57,326 nt of DNA from JBFHRE01 sp041746105 (GCA_041746105.1 JBGTHP010000028.1:1-57326); one strand, 5' to 3'. Positions 1 to 9,309 are shown, counted from the stretch's first letter. A program made the numbers and translations. The notes: generated from the letters alone by a model not told the origin.

Positions 1-55
1 GCGGGGTGCTGGCCGCTGGGCCTGCACCCCTCTCGCATCGGTGGTCATGGACGGG

Positions 56-1153
56 TCACGACGATGACTTCACCCTGGCCCACATTTCCGCCCTTTCGAC
101 GCTGTTGTAGGCAGCTGCCGAGGACAGGGTCATGCGGGCTATGGCCGCCTGATCCGGATAGATCACGTCGTTCTCCGCCACTTCGGCGGGAAGAAGGTCG
201 AGCACTGCCGGGTTTGCGTGCGGGAACAGGATGAACACCGTGTCTGCCGCCGAGTTCTCCGGTCGCAAGATGAACTCGAGGAACGCGTTGGCTGCGGCGA
301 GATGCGGGGCGTCTGCCGCGACACTCCAGTTGTCCACCCACAGTTCTCCCCCGTCGTCCGGAAGCACGTAGGTGTAGTCCGGGTTGTCCCTGACCACCTG
401 GACCCCGTCTCCCGTCCAGGCCATCGACGCCGAAGTGTCGCCGTTTCTGAGAGCCGGTTGGACATCCGAGCTTATTGCCCAGAGGCTCGACTTGAGATCG
501 ATGAGCATGGCCTCGATCTCGGCCAACTCCGCCGGATCGGTTGTATTCAAGTCATAACCGAGGGCGATGGCCGCCGATCCAATGGTCGAGATCTGATGGT
601 CGACGATGAGAGCTCTCCCGTTGAGATCTCCCTGGATTCTCTCGAAGAAATCCACCCAACTCGTCACCGGTGTTCCAGCATCTGGTGCGTAGATGATCCC
701 CGTCGTCCCCCAGTTCTTAGGGATGGTGTACTGATTTCCCGGGTCGAATGGCTGATCAACGAATGCGCCATCCCATGCCGACAGGTCGGGGTTGCCGATT
801 GCGCCGTAGTCGAGTTTCTGAATCAAGCCGTCTTCGATCCAACCAGGCACCGCGTAATGGGTGGGAACCACGATGTCGATCCCGGAGTTTCCTGCCCGAA
901 GAAGAGCCTCCATCTCTTCAGTCGAACCGAACACGCTCATGTTCACATTCACGCCGGTTTCGGCGGTGAAGGCAGCGATGACGTCAGGGTCGTGGTAGTT
1001 GGGCCACGTTGCGATGTTCAGCGTGTCCCCGAGTTCTCCGGCCGGCTCTGTGTCTCCGCTGTCGTCTGCTGCCGGTGCGCACGCACCGAGAATCAAAACG
1101 ATGGCCGCCACCGCTGGTGTTGACCACCAACGAATCGACTTCTTCATTCTCAT
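56..1153 (-). CDS. Spermidine/putrescine-type ABC transporter substrate-binding lipoprotein
   Basis: A 365-residue periplasmic-type solute-binding protein of the PotD family, expected to be tethered to the outer face of the membrane and to deliver a small organic solute to an ABC permease. A signal peptide ends in the lipobox LGAC with the lipidated Cys at residue 25, followed by an Asp/Glu-rich linker and the two-lobe binding fold. It overlaps the ATPase gene by 4 bp (ATGA), so the two are co-translated. No permease genes are visible; in this layout they would follow to the left of the window. The PotD-like fold does not prove a polyamine substrate. The neighbouring kinase and dehydrogenase point to a sugar or polyol. 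Confidence 0.88.
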   Translation of the reverse strand: MRMKKSIRWWSTPAVAAIVLILGACAPAADDSGDTEPAGELGDTLNIATWPNYHDPDVIAAFTAETGVNVNMSVFGSTEEMEALLRAGNSGIDIVVPTHYAVPGWIEDGLIQKLDYGAIGNPDLSAWDGAFVDQPFDPGNQYTIPKNWGTTGIIYAPDAGTPVTSWVDFFERIQGDLNGRALIVDHQISTIGSAAIALGYDLNTTDPAELAEIEAMLIDLKSSLWAISSDVQPALRNGDTSASMAWTGDGVQVVRDNPDYTYVLPDDGGELWVDNWSVAADAPHLAAANAFLEFILRPENSAADTVFILFPHANPAVLDLLPAEVAENDVIYPDQAAIARMTLSSAAAYNSVERAEMWARVKSSS

Positions 1154-2313
1154 ATTTGTTCCTCTCTGTCTGCGGCGGGTTCTCCGCCCTCTCTTTCGCT
1201 GCCGATGGTCTGAATGTCACCGATGACGGAGGCCGCCTCGATCGGCCATCGCAGGCCAATCCGTTGGCCGATTTCGTGAGGCGGACGTCCTGAAGCCGTG
1301 CGTGGTGTGTTGATGTCGACCAGGCCGATCCCTGCCACCTCGACCCGATAGCTGAGATGGCTTCCCAAAAACGTCCGCTGGACAACCAGGCCTGCACAGT
1401 TGACCTCGGCTTCGGGCTCGAGATCGAGATCAACCGTCTCGATCCGTTCCGGTCTCAGGGCAACTGCCGCCCTTGCTCCGTTCTCGAGATCACTCACCGC
1501 CATCACTCCTGACAAAACCATTCCGCCCTCGATCTGGACGGATGCCGATGTCGCCGTCGTCGACAGGAGGCGGCCCCGGTAGAGGTTCGATGAGCCAACG
1601 AAGTCGGCCACGAAGGTGTCCACGGGGTGGTCATAGAGGTTCTCTGGCGTGTCGTCCTGGAGAATCCGACCGCTGCGCATGACTGCTACCCGGTCGGCCA
1701 TGGACATCGCCTCGCGCTGGTCGTGCGTGACGAATACGAACGTGATGCCGACGTCACGCTGGAGCGACTTGAGTTCTGTCTGCATCTCTGCTCGCAACTT
1801 CGCATCGAGCGCCGAGAGCGGCTCGTCCAACAACAGCACCTGCGGCTGCGAGATCAGGGCCCGAGCCAGCGCCACCCGCTGCTGCTGACCGCCGGACATC
1901 TCCCAAACCCTTCGTCGCCTGAACGCCGAGAGGCGAACCAGCTCCAGCATCTGGTCGACTCGGTTGTCGATGTCCGCTTTCTCCAGACGCGGCCGGGCCT
2001 GCCGCAGGGCGTATCCAACGTTTCCGGCCACGTCCATATGCGGGAACAGTGCGTAATGCTGGAACACCGTGTTGACAGGGCGTTCGTAGGCGGGCGTTTC
2101 CGTCAGGTCTATTCCACCGAGTAGAACTCTTCCAGAAGATGGGTGTTCGAATCCGGCAAGGATCCGTAGAAGTGTCGTTTTGCCGCATCCAGATGGGCCG
2201 AGCAGCGCGAAGAAGGTCCCGGGTTCGAGCTCGAAACTGACGTCGTCCACAGCAGTGGTCTGGCCAAAATGTTTGACCACCGAGTCGACCATGACGGCGC
2301 CAGTTCTCGTCAT
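1150..2313 (-). CDS. ABC transporter ATP-binding protein, PotA/spermidine-putrescine type
   Basis: A 387-residue import ATPase that powers the transporter whose binding protein lies immediately downstream. Walker A GPSGCGKT is at about residues 39-46. It is followed by the Q-loop, the signature MSGGQQQRVALARAL, Walker B VLLLDEPLSALD, the switch His in FVTHD, and a C-terminal TOBE domain typical of PotA/MalK-class subunits. The reading frame stays open to 2433 but that extension runs back into the upstream gene. The ATG at 2313 is chosen because AAAGGA lies 5 nt before it; the ATG at 2328 is an alternative. The stop overlaps the next start. Confidence 0.9.
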   Translation of the reverse strand: MTRTGAVMVDSVVKHFGQTTAVDDVSFELEPGTFFALLGPSGCGKTTLLRILAGFEHPSSGRVLLGGIDLTETPAYERPVNTVFQHYALFPHMDVAGNVGYALRQARPRLEKADIDNRVDQMLELVRLSAFRRRRVWEMSGGQQQRVALARALISQPQVLLLDEPLSALDAKLRAEMQTELKSLQRDVGITFVFVTHDQREAMSMADRVAVMRSGRILQDDTPENLYDHPVDTFVADFVGSSNLYRGRLLSTTATSASVQIEGGMVLSGVMAVSDLENGARAAVALRPERIETVDLDLEPEAEVNCAGLVVQRTFLGSHLSYRVEVAGIGLVDINTPRTASGRPPHEIGQRIGLRWPIEAASVIGDIQTIGSEREGGEPAADREEQI

Positions 2314-2344
2314 GTGGTCCTTTTCCATCGATCGATTGCGCTCG

Positions 2345-3019
2345 TCACGCTCTTGCCACTTCCAAAGTCCATGCGATCTGGGCGGCGATGGACGGGGCCC
2401 CTGGAAGCTGCCCCTGGAAGATCGCACCGCCAATGGTGAAAGCCCATGCCCCGGCGTCTGCCAGTGCTCTGATTCGCTCTTCGGAGTCGACGCTTCCTGC
2501 CGCGATGACCGGACCGCCCGACGCCACCGCCACGGCCGCCGTCAGGGCGGCGGGGTCGACCGAATGATTCCGATAGGCGAGAAGATCGACGCCGTGAACG
2601 CCGGGCACCGCCGTCAACCGTCTCGCATGTTCTGCAATCTCGTCGATCGTGCCTTCGAGCACCGAAGGGTGGCCGACAACTCTCCCCGGAAAAGGGCAAT
2701 AACGAACACTGGTGCCGGCAAACATGGGAACGGCCTCCTCGACGTGGGTGCCTCCTAGGACATAGTCGACGCCTACCTCGATCGCGGCTTCGATCGACGC
2801 CAACTCATCGCTGAGCGAAGTCGAGACAACTTCGAGGAACACCGTTCGCCCGTCCTGATGCATCTGGTCGGTCAATTTCTCGAGTGTCGAGCGACTCGCT
2901 CCGACATCTTTGAAACCCACAAATTGTAGGTCGGTGTCGGAAACCGCTCGATAGACATCCATCGCGTCGGGAACGGTGCTGTCGTTTTTGGTCAGCATGA
3001 AAATGAACTCCACGCTCAC
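2345..3019 (-). CDS. TIM-barrel protein of unknown function, possible phosphosugar aldolase/epimerase-like enzyme
   Basis: A 224-residue soluble protein with no signal peptide. The pattern of alternating hydrophobic strands (for example VDYVLGG, GVHGVDLLAY, GPVIAAGSV) and a C-terminal phosphate-binding-like glycine segment (AGAWAFTIGGAIF) looks like a (beta/alpha)8 barrel related to HisA/PdxJ/KGPDC-type enzymes. I do not recognise a specific family. The GTG start overlaps the HAD gene stop (GTGA) and GAGGT precedes it. Its place between a phosphatase, a dehydrogenase and an importer suggests it acts on a phosphorylated intermediate of the same pathway. That role is inferred from context only. 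Confidence 0.72.
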   Translation of the reverse strand: MSVEFIFMLTKNDSTVPDAMDVYRAVSDTDLQFVGFKDVGASRSTLEKLTDQMHQDGRTVFLEVVSTSLSDELASIEAAIEVGVDYVLGGTHVEEAVPMFAGTSVRYCPFPGRVVGHPSVLEGTIDEIAEHARRLTAVPGVHGVDLLAYRNHSVDPAALTAAVAVASGGPVIAAGSVDSEERIRALADAGAWAFTIGGAIFQGQLPGAPSIAAQIAWTLEVARA

Positions 3020-3828
3020 ACCTCACTTTCTGGCTGTAGGTGGTGTTCTTTGAGCAGTCCACCCAAGTCCTCGATGCGGTACGTGGGCATGTTCTCGGTT
3101 GCCTCGGCAACGACGGCGCCGGATGGCGAGATCAGAGCGGAGGCAAAACCGGCTTTCAGGGCCAATCGAACGTCGGTCTCATGACGGTCGCCCACCATCA
3201 GGATTTCCGCGGGTCGGACGGCCAACCGGCGCATCACGGCGGCCGCCATCGCTGCAGACGGTTTACCCACGATCGCCTCGGCCACGGTTCCGGTGGCGGC
3301 TTCGATGGCCGCCAGCATGGCGGCACAGTCCGGCAACCCGCCGTCAGGGGTCGGGCAGAATCGATCGGGGTTGGTTGCTACCAGGACGGCACCGGCCCTG
3401 ACGGCGGTGTAGGCAGCCAAGAGTTTTTGATAATCGAATGTGCGATCGAACGACACAACCACCACCCGAGCCGACGCGGCTGCCGGTTGAGCGACTATCT
3501 GGTGGCCGGCCTCGCTCAGCACCTTTTCGACCAGAGGTTCTGACACGCAGTAGATCGTGGCGGCAGGGTGATGGGTTGCCAGGTAGTCGACCATCGCGTC
3601 GAGTGAGGAGATGACCTCATCGCCGGTCGTCGGAAGGCCGAGCCTGGTGAGTTTCGCCGCATACTCCGATGAAGGTTCCAACGGTTTGTTCGTGAGATAT
3701 ACGAGAGGCCGTCCCGACGCCCTGATGGCCTCGATCGTCTGTTGTGCACCTGGGAGCAGTGCGTCGCCGAGATACACGGTGCCATCGAGATCCAAGGCGA
3801 AACCGCGATACCGATCGAGGATCTTCAC
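3016..3828 (-). CDS. HAD-superfamily (class IIA, NagD/PGP-like) phosphatase
   Basis: A 270-residue hydrolase predicted to dephosphorylate a small phospho-metabolite. Motif I is FALDLDGTVY, with the nucleophile and acid/base Asp pair. Motif II is the Thr in YLTNKP, a Lys lies in VGKPS, and motif IV is VGDRHETD. The layout with a large C2-type cap matches the NagD/4-nitrophenylphosphatase group. The frame extends upstream to 4101, but the GTG at 3828 fits: it overlaps the preceding stop (GTGA) and has GGAGG 7 nt upstream. In this operon it could recycle or remove a phosphorylated polyol or act as metabolite repair; both are inference. Confidence 0.85.
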   Translation of the reverse strand: MKILDRYRGFALDLDGTVYLGDALLPGAQQTIEAIRASGRPLVYLTNKPLEPSSEYAAKLTRLGLPTTGDEVISSLDAMVDYLATHHPAATIYCVSEPLVEKVLSEAGHQIVAQPAAASARVVVVSFDRTFDYQKLLAAYTAVRAGAVLVATNPDRFCPTPDGGLPDCAAMLAAIEAATGTVAEAIVGKPSAAMAAAVMRRLAVRPAEILMVGDRHETDVRLALKAGFASALISPSGAVVAEATENMPTYRIEDLGGLLKEHHLQPESEV

Positions 3829-5210
3829 AATCCACCTCCGACGCCGGCCGCCCGCAAGAGGACGGCGTCGACGTCCTCTTCCTTCCACAATCCGAGGAAG
3901 AAGGCAAGGTCGAGCGCAGTGAAGCGGTTCCTCATCAAGTGACTCGACGCAACAGCCCACCGTGCCCGCCGAGGTGCGATCGCCGGTTGTAGCTCGGAGA
4001 ATCGGAGCGGAGCTCCGGCTCTGCCCAGAGCAGAGGCGATTGCTTCTGGCGTGGCAACCAGGGCGGAGAGTTTGTCTCTGGCTCCGGCCAGGGTTGACCA
4101 CACCCCATCCATGTCTCGAGACAGTTCACGCCAGGCCGTGACCTTGATGGCCAGGTCGGCCCAACACTCATCTGCCATTGCCCCGCTGGGGTCGATTTCG
4201 TTGAACGCGGCCTCTACCGACGTTCGGAGTTCTTCGTCAGACGGTGTATGCGCCACTGCCAGGTCGACGATCGAAGGGGCGAGTAGACGCTCCCACAAAC
4301 AGGCGGCAATCAGCGCGGCGACACCCACCTGCGCCCCGTGTAGGCCGACGAGGCGATCATCGGCCCGCGCCGACATATCGAGCAGGTGGCTGATGAGGTG
4401 TTCTGTCCCGGAAAGCGGGGCGGTCCGCCCAGCGATCCCCATTGCCAGCCCCGAACTGGTCAACGTATGTGCAAGGACACCGAGTCCACCTCGATCACCG
4501 TGTCCGATTTCGTCGGCGGCTCCGATGAGCCGGTCACCGTCGGGTCGGAAGAGGTCGACGATGTCAGGGTGAAACGACGTGTCGAAACCGAATACCGAAG
4601 CGAGATACCAGTCGGCCGGAGCGGTGAACATCGCCATCATCTCGGCCATGCCGGACCGCGTGAGTCGCTGGGGTGCGTCCGCCAACACGACGGTGTCGAT
4701 CACCAAAGCTTTGGGCCACACCGAAGGCGAGGTCCGCTTCACCCCATCCTTCAACAAAACCGCCAGATCGTCGGAGTATCCATTCACCGACGCGGCCGTC
4801 TGTACCACCATCAGCGGTACGACGCCGATCCGGCTCGCCTCCTTGCCGATGTCGGTGATGGTGCCCGACCCGACCGAGACGATCAGCCCCGCGCCGGCCG
4901 AGCCCTCGGCGGCGGCGGCAACCGTCTCGACATCGGCATGCGCCATTCCATCGTCCGGGCCGACGACGAGGCGACGCACGGTTGCGACGGAAGACAGTAG
5001 ACCGGCAACGAGTTCTTTCAGGTCCAGCCCATCCCTCACCATCGGGGTTGCATCCTCGAGCATGACGATCGGACCCGGTCGTCCCAACCGGCCGGCCAAT
5101 TCCGGCACCCGAAACAGTGCGCTGTCTCCGATAACGATGTGTTCGAGGCCGATGGTGTCGTTGGTGAGTCCACCGGCTCGCCGCAGGAGTTCGAGCGAAG
5201 CCAGACTCAT
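3825..5210 (-). CDS. sn-glycerol-1-phosphate dehydrogenase-like (AraM/EgsA-type) iron/zinc dehydrogenase
   Basis: A 461-residue member of the dehydroquinate synthase-like/iron alcohol dehydrogenase fold. The NAD-binding motif SVGSGTITDIGK is near residue 112. It is followed by SVNGYSD, by GTEHLISHLLD with a metal-ligand His, and by a second His in LHGAQVGVA, as in glycerol-1-phosphate dehydrogenases. This family interconverts dihydroxyacetone phosphate and sn-glycerol-1-phosphate; bacterial members (AraM) often sit in sugar operons. Starts and stops overlap those of both neighbours by 4 bp. At 461 residues it is longer than the roughly 350-400 usual for the family, so its substrate may be larger than glycerol phosphate. 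Confidence 0.85.
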   Translation of the reverse strand: MSLASLELLRRAGGLTNDTIGLEHIVIGDSALFRVPELAGRLGRPGPIVMLEDATPMVRDGLDLKELVAGLLSSVATVRRLVVGPDDGMAHADVETVAAAAEGSAGAGLIVSVGSGTITDIGKEASRIGVVPLMVVQTAASVNGYSDDLAVLLKDGVKRTSPSVWPKALVIDTVVLADAPQRLTRSGMAEMMAMFTAPADWYLASVFGFDTSFHPDIVDLFRPDGDRLIGAADEIGHGDRGGLGVLAHTLTSSGLAMGIAGRTAPLSGTEHLISHLLDMSARADDRLVGLHGAQVGVAALIAACLWERLLAPSIVDLAVAHTPSDEELRTSVEAAFNEIDPSGAMADECWADLAIKVTAWRELSRDMDGVWSTLAGARDKLSALVATPEAIASALGRAGAPLRFSELQPAIAPRRARWAVASSHLMRNRFTALDLAFFLGLWKEEDVDAVLLRAAGVGGGL

Positions 5211-6670
5211 TCATAGCCCCAGGTGGGTTCGAGCGCATCAAAAACTCGCCGGTACCGGTCATATGCCTCCGCATACTCCGCCTGATGGGCTGCGGCCGGT
5301 TCGAAAACCGCACCGACCGTGACCATGGCATCGGTGGCTTCGTCCACGGTCGTAAACCACCCTGCCGCGACTCCGGCCAAGCATCCCGCACCGGTGGCGC
5401 ATGCCTCTCCCCTCACCGGCCGCACCGGAATACCGAGGATATCGGCCTTCATCTGCAGCCACAGGTCGCTCCTCGCTCCCCCGCCGCCAACGTGGACTGC
5501 TGTCACCGGAAGTTGCATCTGTTTGAGCCGATCGACAATGTCACGGAGGCCGAATACGCAACCTTCGAGCACGGCTCGCGCCATTTCCGCTCTTCCATGG
5601 TCCATCGACATTCCGGTGAAAGAGCCTCGAGCCAAATCGTTCCACCTTGGTGTCATCGACCCGGAGAGGGCAGGCACAAACCCGAGACCGCCCGCTCCTG
5701 GCGGGGATTCGTCTGCCAGCAAAAACAAGTCGGACTGGCCGGTGCCGAGAATCCCTGCCAGCCACATCACACTGCCGCCCGACACGAAACCGGGATTCTC
5801 GATGAAGTACAGGTCGGGGGCGGCATGTGCATGGGCTTCGACGAGTTGCAGCGGATCGAGCACCGGGTCGGGTGTGGTGGTGCCGACTGGTTCGGCAGTG
5901 CCCGAGATGTCGGCGACAATTCCGGGAACGGCGGCGCCGACGCCGAGAGCCGAACCGTGGTCATCGCCGGTCCCTGCCACAACCTGACAATCTTGGGATA
6001 ACCCGACTCGCTTTGCGATCTCAGGGCGAATGGTTCCGATGATGGCTGTCGAGTCGACGATTTCGCCTAGATACAGGTCCGGGATCTGGAACTGCTTCAC
6101 CATCTCGGAGGACCAGGCTCGGGCCTTGATGTCGTAGAGCATCGAGGAGGACGCGTTGGCATGATCCTGGACGGCGACTCCCGTGAGCCACAAATTGATG
6201 GCTGGTCCCGGAGGCAGGAGATATTGCGGCGCGATTGCAAAGCGATCGAGCAACCAGCGCATCTTGGGTGCGCCGTGGCTGCCATCGCAGTTGAGACCAG
6301 TCGTCGAATACACCCGGTCGTTTCCCAGGGCTGTGCCCACTGCCGCCGCTTCTGCCGCCGCCCTCCGATCCATCCAGATGATCGCCGGAGCCAGCGGCGC
6401 AAAAGAAGCGTCGAGAGCGACAACTCCATCTACCTGGGCTGCGATCGCGATATGGGTGACCTCGCCGGCTGCGGCGGCGCCGAGTTTGGCGAGAACCTGC
6501 TCCAGCGCAGTGGTCCAATCTCCGAAGTTCTGTTCTGCCCAACCCGGCGATGGAAAACGGACGCCGTAAGTCTCTGTGGCAGTCGCGACCACGGCACCAT
6601 CACGTCCAAACAGCATCCCCTTTGTGCTCTGTGTACCGATGTCGCAGCCAATGACGAGAGTTGAAGTCAT
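5207..6670 (-). CDS. FGGY-family carbohydrate kinase (xylulokinase-like)
   Basis: A 487-residue cytoplasmic sugar/polyol kinase. The N-terminal phosphate-1 motif is GCDIGTQSTKGMLF. The central catalytic segment AGTGDDHGSALGVG contains the expected Asp. The C-terminal adenosine motif is VGGGGARSDLWLQMKADILG. It is the first gene of a minus-strand operon and its stop overlaps the dehydrogenase start (ATGA). It probably phosphorylates the imported substrate before oxidation by the next gene product. The family covers xylulose, ribulose, glycerol, erythritol and others, so the substrate cannot be read from sequence. Confidence 0.9.
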   Translation of the reverse strand: MTSTLVIGCDIGTQSTKGMLFGRDGAVVATATETYGVRFPSPGWAEQNFGDWTTALEQVLAKLGAAAAGEVTHIAIAAQVDGVVALDASFAPLAPAIIWMDRRAAAEAAAVGTALGNDRVYSTTGLNCDGSHGAPKMRWLLDRFAIAPQYLLPPGPAINLWLTGVAVQDHANASSSMLYDIKARAWSSEMVKQFQIPDLYLGEIVDSTAIIGTIRPEIAKRVGLSQDCQVVAGTGDDHGSALGVGAAVPGIVADISGTAEPVGTTTPDPVLDPLQLVEAHAHAAPDLYFIENPGFVSGGSVMWLAGILGTGQSDLFLLADESPPGAGGLGFVPALSGSMTPRWNDLARGSFTGMSMDHGRAEMARAVLEGCVFGLRDIVDRLKQMQLPVTAVHVGGGGARSDLWLQMKADILGIPVRPVRGEACATGAGCLAGVAAGWFTTVDEATDAMVTVGAVFEPAAAHQAEYAEAYDRYRRVFDALEPTWGYE

Positions 6671-6884
6671 ATGATGTCTGATGACCGTATCAGGTGCGAG
6701 GCTTGCCTGACGGTAAGGATCGAGGATTCTCGAAGCCTGTTGATTTCGCCGGCAACAGGACTCGCACCAGAAATACGATCGTGGTTCGGTGATTGCGGGC
6801 TCAATCGGTTAAAAAGTGCAACAACGCCGGAGGATGTCGATCAAGATGCCGCCGCAGGCGCACGGTCGAGGAGATGGAGTGACG
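6671..6884. other. Divergent intergenic region between the catabolic operon and the uvrA-like gene
   Basis: About 214 bp separate two divergent starts and must hold both promoters. I see the ribosome-binding GGAG at 6876-6879 for the rightward gene, but no convincing pair of -35/-10 boxes and no clear palindrome. No regulator gene lies next to it. Confidence 0.5.
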
Positions 6885-9263
6885 ATGAGCAGAACCAGCG
6901 CGCCTGGAGCGGGGTCACCGGTGCATGTCGCAGACGGTCACGGCATGATCCGCGTACAAGGTGCGCGTGAAAACAATCTCAAGAACGTCACCGTCGAGAT
7001 CCCCAAGCGCCGGTTGACGGCATTCACCGGGGTCTCTGGCTCAGGCAAGAGTTCGCTGGTCTTTGACACCATTGCCGCCGAATCCCAAAGGATGATCAAC
7101 GAAACCTACAGCGCCTTTTTGCAGGGTTTCATGCCAACGCTGGCACGCCCCGAGGTTGATCTGCTCGAGGGGCTGACAACGGCGATCATCGTCGACCAGG
7201 AGCGGATGGGTGCCAACTCCCGCTCCACCGTCGGTACCGTCACCGACGCCAACGCCATGCTGCGGATCGTCTTCAGCCGTCTAGGTGATCCGCACATCGG
7301 CTCACCCAAGGCGTTCTCGTTCAATGTCCCTTCGGTCAGGGCGAGTGGTTCATTCACGGTGGAGCGCGGCGATTCAAAAACCGTGCGAAAAACCTTCAGC
7401 GTGGCGGGCGGCATGTGTCCCCGGTGTGAGGGTATGGGACAGGCCTCCGACATCGACCTGACCCAACTCTTTGATGAGACCAAGTCGCTCGATGACGGTG
7501 CGATCACGATCCCGGGGTACACAGCGGACGGGTGGTACGTGCGAATTTTTGCCGCAGTGGTTCCTACCGACGTTCCCATTGCCAAATTCACCAAACAACA
7601 GCGCCAGGAGTTCCTCTATGGCGAATCGCGCAAGGTCAAGCTCGACAACATCAACCTGACGTTCGAGGGCCTTGTACCCAAGGTGCAGAAGTCGTTTCTT
7701 TCCAAAGACGTCGACGCGATGCAGCCGCACATCAGGGCATTCGTGGAGCGGGCGGTCGCTTTCACCGACTGTCCACACTGCGGTGGCACCCGGCTGAACG
7801 AGGGTGCACGCTCCTCCAAGGTCATGGGGATCAATATCGCCGACGCCTGCGCGATGCAGATCAGCGACCTCGCAGACTGGGTGAAGACGCTGAAGGAGCC
7901 ATCGGTGGTCCCACTGCTCGCCACACTCCAGCATGTCCTCGACTCTTTCGTTGAGATCGGGCTTGGTTACCTCTCACTCGACCGGCCATCGGGGACTTTG
8001 TCTGGAGGCGAGGCGCAGCGCACAAAGATGATCCGACATCTCGGTTCTTCGCTCACCGACGTGACCTATGTGTTCGACGAACCCACCACCGGCCTTCACC
8101 CCCACGACATCCAGCGGATGAACGAGCTGCTGCTGCGGTTGCGCGACAAGGGCAATACGGTGCTCGTGGTTGAACACGAGCCGGAGACAATCGAGGTAGC
8201 CGACCATGTCGTAGACCTCGGCCCCGGCGCCGGCACTGCCGGTGGCGAGGTGGTGTTCGAGGGAACCGTCGATGAACTGCTGGCGAGCGACACACTCACC
8301 GGACTGCACATGGATGACCGTGCCTCGGTGAAACTGTCGGTGCGCACACCTTCTGGAGTACTCGAGGTGCGCGGGGCCGGATCCCACAACCTTCAGGACG
8401 TCGATGTCGATATACCACTCGGCGTGCTGTTGGTTGTCACCGGAGTGGCGGGATCCGGGAAGAGTTCACTGATCCACGGTTCGGTGTCGAGTCGAGATGG
8501 CGTGGTGTCGTTCGACCAGACCCCGATCCGCGGTTCGCGCCGGAGCAACCCGGCTACCTACACGGGATTGCTCGACCCGATCCGAAAGGCGTTCGCGAAG
8601 GCAAACGGCGTGAAACCTGCACTGTTCAGCGCCAACTCGGCCGGCGCCTGCCCCGGCTGTAACGGGGCCGGCGTCATCTACACGGAACTCGGATTCATGG
8701 AGACCGTGGCCACGACTTGTGAGGAGTGCGAGGGAAAGCGGTTCGACGCGTCGGTGCTCGAATACCGGCTTGGCGAAAAGGACATCAGCGAGGTCCTCGA
8801 GATGTCGGTCACCGAAGCCAAGGCATTCTTCGCCGACGGAGACTCCAAAGTGCCTGCCGCGCACGCCATCCTGGAACGGATGTCCGTGGTTGGACTCGGC
8901 TACCTCAGCCTCGGCCAGCCTCTCACCACGCTCTCCGGTGGTGAACGTCAACGGCTCAAACTCGCCATCCAGATGGCGGAGGACGGCGATATCTACGTAC
9001 TCGACGAGCCCACCAGCGGGCTCCACCTGGCCGACGTCGAACAGTTGCTCGGCCTCCTCGATCAGCTTGTCGACTCTGGCAGGTCGGTCATAGTCATAGA
9101 ACACCACCAGGCGGTCAAGGCTCATGCCGACTGGATAATCGACCTCGGCCCAGGAGCCGGCCACGACGGTGGCAGAGTTGTGTTCGAAGGGACCCCGGCC
9201 GACCTGGTTGCCGCCCGGTCGACCCTCACCGGCCAACACCTCGCCAAATATCTCGGCGGGTGA
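6885..9263 (+). CDS. UvrA-like (class II) ABC ATPase, possibly drug-resistance type
   Basis: A 792-residue protein with two UvrA-type ABC ATPase modules: Walker A TGVSGSGKSS near the N-terminus and TGVAGSGKSS in the second half, each with an LSGGE signature (SGTLSGGEAQRTK and TTLSGGERQRLK) and a Walker B (VFDEPTTGLH, VLDEPTSGLH). Zinc-binding Cys pairs (CPRCEGMG, CPHCGG, CPGCNGAG, CEECEG) are retained. It is shorter than housekeeping UvrA (about 940) and resembles UvrA2/DrrC proteins, linked in other actinobacteria to tolerance of DNA-intercalating drugs. The ATG at 6885 is preferred over upstream starts because GGAG lies 5 nt before it. It is monocistronic and faces a convergent SDR. Confidence 0.88.
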   Translation: MSRTSAPGAGSPVHVADGHGMIRVQGARENNLKNVTVEIPKRRLTAFTGVSGSGKSSLVFDTIAAESQRMINETYSAFLQGFMPTLARPEVDLLEGLTTAIIVDQERMGANSRSTVGTVTDANAMLRIVFSRLGDPHIGSPKAFSFNVPSVRASGSFTVERGDSKTVRKTFSVAGGMCPRCEGMGQASDIDLTQLFDETKSLDDGAITIPGYTADGWYVRIFAAVVPTDVPIAKFTKQQRQEFLYGESRKVKLDNINLTFEGLVPKVQKSFLSKDVDAMQPHIRAFVERAVAFTDCPHCGGTRLNEGARSSKVMGINIADACAMQISDLADWVKTLKEPSVVPLLATLQHVLDSFVEIGLGYLSLDRPSGTLSGGEAQRTKMIRHLGSSLTDVTYVFDEPTTGLHPHDIQRMNELLLRLRDKGNTVLVVEHEPETIEVADHVVDLGPGAGTAGGEVVFEGTVDELLASDTLTGLHMDDRASVKLSVRTPSGVLEVRGAGSHNLQDVDVDIPLGVLLVVTGVAGSGKSSLIHGSVSSRDGVVSFDQTPIRGSRRSNPATYTGLLDPIRKAFAKANGVKPALFSANSAGACPGCNGAGVIYTELGFMETVATTCEECEGKRFDASVLEYRLGEKDISEVLEMSVTEAKAFFADGDSKVPAAHAILERMSVVGLGYLSLGQPLTTLSGGERQRLKLAIQMAEDGDIYVLDEPTSGLHLADVEQLLGLLDQLVDSGRSVIVIEHHQAVKAHADWIIDLGPGAGHDGGRVVFEGTPADLVAARSTLTGQHLAKYLGG

Positions 9264-9309
9264 GAATCACGTGGCGCCATCTTGGTGTCCCAAAAGGCAA
9301 CCAGACCGG

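Noticed and set aside
218..1123. Long plus-strand open frame opposite the binding-protein gene
   Set aside because: It is antisense to a clear lipoprotein gene, has no family features and an Arg/His/Val-rich composition typical of shadow frames in GC-rich DNA.
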